Assembly: GCA_966250375.1 (NCBI GenBank)
Contig: CBINHE010000151.1
Location: forward strand, 1-7,715
Source: CAMLDH01 sp966250375
GTDB lineage: Bacteria; Pseudomonadota; Gammaproteobacteria; Burkholderiales; Burkholderiaceae_D
DNA: 7,715 bases
Direction of reading: 5' to 3'
Shown: one piece after another, positions 5,482 through 7,715 of the stretch
Layout: each line of letters opens with the position of its first letter
Position numbering within the stretch: position 1 is the first letter of the stretch
Position numbers and translations under genes: made by a program
Notes under the pieces: model-generated
Seen by the model: only the letters and a program-made list of their open reading frames with translations
What the model was told of the DNA's origin: nothing
Database searches by the model: none

Positions 5482-7410
5482 TCAGAGTGGTATCGCAATG
5501 TTGATCAGAGTGCCCTGATACGTTTCGCTCGAAATCGTCATGTCGCCATGCATTGCTCGTACCCGTTCTCGCATATCGACCAAACCGAATGACCTGTTTT
5601 TTCCCATATCTTCCGATCGGATGCCGCGACCGTCATCCTCAATGGTGATTTCCAGTTCGCCGTTGTTACGCTTGAATTTAATTGTGACTTTTCTTGCTGC
5701 TGCATGCCTAAATACGTTGGATAACGATTCCTGGATGATGCGAAACATTGCTGTGCTGCGCTGATCATCCAGTGCAAGGTCATGCTCGTCTGCAAGTAAT
5801 TCGCACGAAATGCCGTGACGTACGACAAATTCCTTGCACAGTGTTTGCAAGGCAAAATACAGGCCGGCTTCATCTAATGCGCGGGGTCGCAAATCGGTTG
5901 CGATACGCCGCAATGAGGTAATCGAAGTCGTAAGCAACTCATCCATCGAAACGAGCTGCTTCGGTAAAACAACTGCTTGCATTGCCTGCTGTTGCAGTAA
6001 AGTCAGATCAATCCGCAATGCCGCCAGCAACTGGCCAAGATCGTCGTGCAGGTCGCGTGCAATATTCCGGCGTTCTTCTTCGCGCACGGATTGCAGCGCA
6101 TTTGACAGCCGGGTAAGTTCTTCATGCGACTTGGCCAATTCTTCCTGTGCCTGTTTACGTTCCGTGATATCGCGCAGGATCAATGTGTGAAAACGGTGGC
6201 TATTTTCCATCATGCTGGAGATCGACGCTTCGATCGGGAATTCTTCACCGTTGGTTCTCAGTCCGGTCACATCATAGTCGGTATGGCTTCTTTTTCCCAT
6301 TTTGAAAAAGGAAAAGCGAATTTTTCCGAAATGCTTCACATAGCCTTGATAGCCTTTGCGATGGCGTATCGGAATGTATTTTTCAATGGGACTGCCTCGC
6401 ATCTCTTCCACGGTGGTGCCGAACATGACGGCCGCTGACGGGTTTGCCAGAATAATGGTCTGCGATTCATCGGCGGTAATGATCGCGTCAGTTGCATTCT
6501 CAATGATGCCGATCAGGCGCGCCTGCCTATGATTCAAGGCAGCGGTTGTGGCTTGCAGATGCGCGTTCAGGTTTGACAGCGTCATATAGGGCGCCGTGAT
6601 GCTGTTGCTGACTGCATAGCGATAGAAGAATATGGCTGCCATCAACTGGTAGACAGGTTCCAGCAGGCTGGTGATTGACGCGAAATTCGATAAATATATG
6701 ATGCAAATTTGCGACGTGATCATTGCCAGCGTAGCGGCCAATAGAGACGACCTATCCAAGCCAACTGATTCTGCGGTTTTCTTGTCTGTCTTGTTCAATA
6801 ATCCCTGATAGAGCAGCACACTGGTTATCAGGTGTACGCCAAGTGTCAAATAATCGAGCGAGCTTTTGAACGTGTTTACTGTTTCGCCATTGGCCGTCAG
6901 TATTGGCAGCGCATCCCAGCCCCTAAACACCGCATACGCAAATGCAGCGATTCCAGTGAATGCGAATGTCAGCATCACCGCAGACCAAAGCCGTGTGGTT
7001 GTCGCATTCGATGGGATATAGGCCACGGTGAATACGCCAAGCGCGATTACCAGACGCGCCATCATCCAAAAGTAAGGGGCCTCGACACCATTGTTATGTG
7101 GGATCAGGGGCGGCATACCGGGAAGAACGGTTAGATATAGAAAGTCCAGGCTCGCGGCGGATGCAAAAGTAATGGCAAGGACGACCGAACTTCGCTTCAA
7201 ATTCTTGTCGCAAGCATTCCACGTTACGGCAAAGACCAGCGCATACAGTATGAGACAGACGTGTAGCGCCGTAACGTGGACCGTCAGGTAAAACGAGAAA
7301 ATGGGAATGTGAATATACGGTGCAGCTATAGTAGTGATAGCCGACAAAAGCAAAAATGCGAAAGCAGTCCACCGAGCGCGTGCAATTTCATTGATCTGGA
7401 GCCGCTGCAT
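5482..7410 (-). CDS. Membrane sensor histidine kinase, MASE3-like/PAS/HisKA_3/HATPase_c
   Basis: This 642-residue protein should autophosphorylate in response to a signal and pass the phosphate to a NarL/LuxR-type response regulator. Residues 14-265 hold about eight hydrophobic segments. Residues 40-133 (TVHVTALHVCLILYALVFAV, ASLDFLYLTVLPGMPP, YFWMMARLV) resemble the MASE3 membrane sensor. A linker helix (275-300) leads to a PAS domain, about 298-418 (GIIENATDAIITADESQTII through ILRDITERKQ). A short coiled coil (418-447) precedes the HisKA_3 dimer domain, with phosphoacceptor His455 in ARDLHDDLGQ. The ATPase domain has N-box FRIIQESLSNVFRHA (Asn565), G1 EDDGRGI (591-597), FGLVDMRERV and a final GTLINIAIPL. 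All key residues are present, so it should be active. No response regulator is next to it in the window. The ribosome-binding site is weak. The ligand is unknown. Confidence 0.93.
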   Translation of the reverse strand: MQRLQINEIARARWTAFAFLLLSAITTIAAPYIHIPIFSFYLTVHVTALHVCLILYALVFAVTWNACDKNLKRSSVVLAITFASAASLDFLYLTVLPGMPPLIPHNNGVEAPYFWMMARLVIALGVFTVAYIPSNATTTRLWSAVMLTFAFTGIAAFAYAVFRGWDALPILTANGETVNTFKSSLDYLTLGVHLITSVLLYQGLLNKTDKKTAESVGLDRSSLLAATLAMITSQICIIYLSNFASITSLLEPVYQLMAAIFFYRYAVSNSITAPYMTLSNLNAHLQATTAALNHRQARLIGIIENATDAIITADESQTIILANPSAAVMFGTTVEEMRGSPIEKYIPIRHRKGYQGYVKHFGKIRFSFFKMGKRSHTDYDVTGLRTNGEEFPIEASISSMMENSHRFHTLILRDITERKQAQEELAKSHEELTRLSNALQSVREEERRNIARDLHDDLGQLLAALRIDLTLLQQQAMQAVVLPKQLVSMDELLTTSITSLRRIATDLRPRALDEAGLYFALQTLCKEFVVRHGISCELLADEHDLALDDQRSTAMFRIIQESLSNVFRHAAARKVTIKFKRNNGELEITIEDDGRGIRSEDMGKNRSFGLVDMRERVRAMHGDMTISSETYQGTLINIAIPL

Positions 7411-7474
7411 GAAGAACTATTTCTTTTAAAAAAGTGCTGAGAAAGAATGTAGTTTAATTCATGGAGTGGACAAA

Positions 7475-7493
7475 ATTTTAACACTTTTAAAAT
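7475..7493. repeat. AT-rich inverted repeat upstream of the kinase gene
   Basis: Perfect 7-bp arms ATTTTAA (7475-7481) and TTAAAAT (7487-7493) flank CACTT, about 65 bp upstream of the kinase start. The position suits a transcription-factor site, but AT-rich sequence makes chance arms easy. Confidence 0.35.
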
Positions 7494-7587
7494 AGTTTGA
7501 TGGTGCGCAAGTTTGGATTTTCAATTGCAAAGTGTGCCAATCATTTTTATTTCACATGTCATCAGTAGTGTCCCAACGTTCATCATA

Positions 7588-7616
7588 GGAAAGTGAGCTG
7601 AATTTGCTCACTTTCC
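7588..7616. repeat. Perfect 11-bp-arm inverted repeat
   Basis: Arms GGAAAGTGAGC (7588-7598) and GCTCACTTTCC (7606-7616) flank the 7-base loop TGAATTT. As RNA it would fold into a stable hairpin. On the plus strand a short T-run (ATTTTT) begins about 7 bases later, which is weak for a terminator; the minus strand has none. No gene end is close by on the plus strand. It may be a regulatory site, or a terminator of a transcript not otherwise visible. Confidence 0.55.
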
Positions 7617-7693
7617 GCATCAGATTTTTCGGTGGGTGGTGCAAGTAGTTGATTTATTGGTCAGGGCAATCGCGCTATGAATTCTCTGCCGAT

Positions 7694-7711
7694 GTTGTTC
7701 TGAAGAGCAAC
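7694..7711. repeat. Hairpin at the right edge
   Basis: GTTGTTC and GAGCAAC form a 7-bp stem (one G-T pair) around TGAA, followed by GTTT at the window end. It could be a terminator whose T-tract is cut off by the edge; this cannot be judged here. Confidence 0.25.
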
Positions 7712-7715
7712 GTTT

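Larger units (their letters stand above)
7411..7715. other. Non-coding region upstream of the kinase gene
   Basis: No gene is visible in the last 305 bp. The part nearest the kinase is AT-rich and should carry its promoter on the minus strand, but I could not choose boxes with confidence. The region contains three inverted repeats listed separately. Confidence 0.5.

Noticed and set aside
5834..6438. Plus-strand frames opposite the kinase gene
   Set aside because: They are antisense to conserved PAS and HisKA_3 coding sequence and have no independent support.

Overview
The window looks like a chromosomal segment of a betaproteobacterium, most likely of the Oxalobacteraceae/Herminiimonas kind. 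This is an inference from the moderate GC content, the style of the ars proteins and the RluA-like and sensor-kinase proteins; no database was searched. I found one damaged accessory locus followed by ordinary chromosomal genes. I did not find convincing evidence of a new multi-gene system.

Region 1 (1-1960, minus strand) is the remnant of an arsenic-resistance operon read arsR, then arsI, then arsC. arsR looks intact: a winged-helix repressor with a C-terminal Cys-Cys/Cys-x-Cys arsenic site. Its mRNA may be leaderless. A 616-bp IS30-family element sits between arsR and arsI; its transposase has lost its middle third in frame. arsI (VOC-fold ArsI/CadI family) keeps its metal and substrate residues, but about 15 residues near the N-terminus read out of frame relative to the family. 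arsC (low-molecular-weight phosphatase type) loses its last third at the left edge, where unrelated sequence begins. The operon is therefore probably decaying.

Region 2 (1960-3250, plus strand) starts with a divergent intergenic region holding a perfect 10-bp-arm inverted repeat. An RluA-family pseudouridine synthase follows. Next is tRNA-Pro(UGG), with a strong sigma-70 promoter and a clear intrinsic terminator.

Region 3 (3243-4701) is sparse. It holds tRNA-Arg(UCU), a plausible 66-residue hypothetical protein, several short inverted repeats and about 640 bp in which I see no convincing gene.

Region 4 (4702-7410, minus strand) encodes a membrane histidine kinase (MASE3-like sensor, PAS, HisKA_3, HATPase_c) with no response regulator beside it in the window. 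Downstream of it, in the same reading frame and separated only by TGA codons, lie a 67-codon open stretch and a 176-residue protein that I do not recognise. The last 300 bp (7411-7715) are non-coding and contain three inverted repeats.
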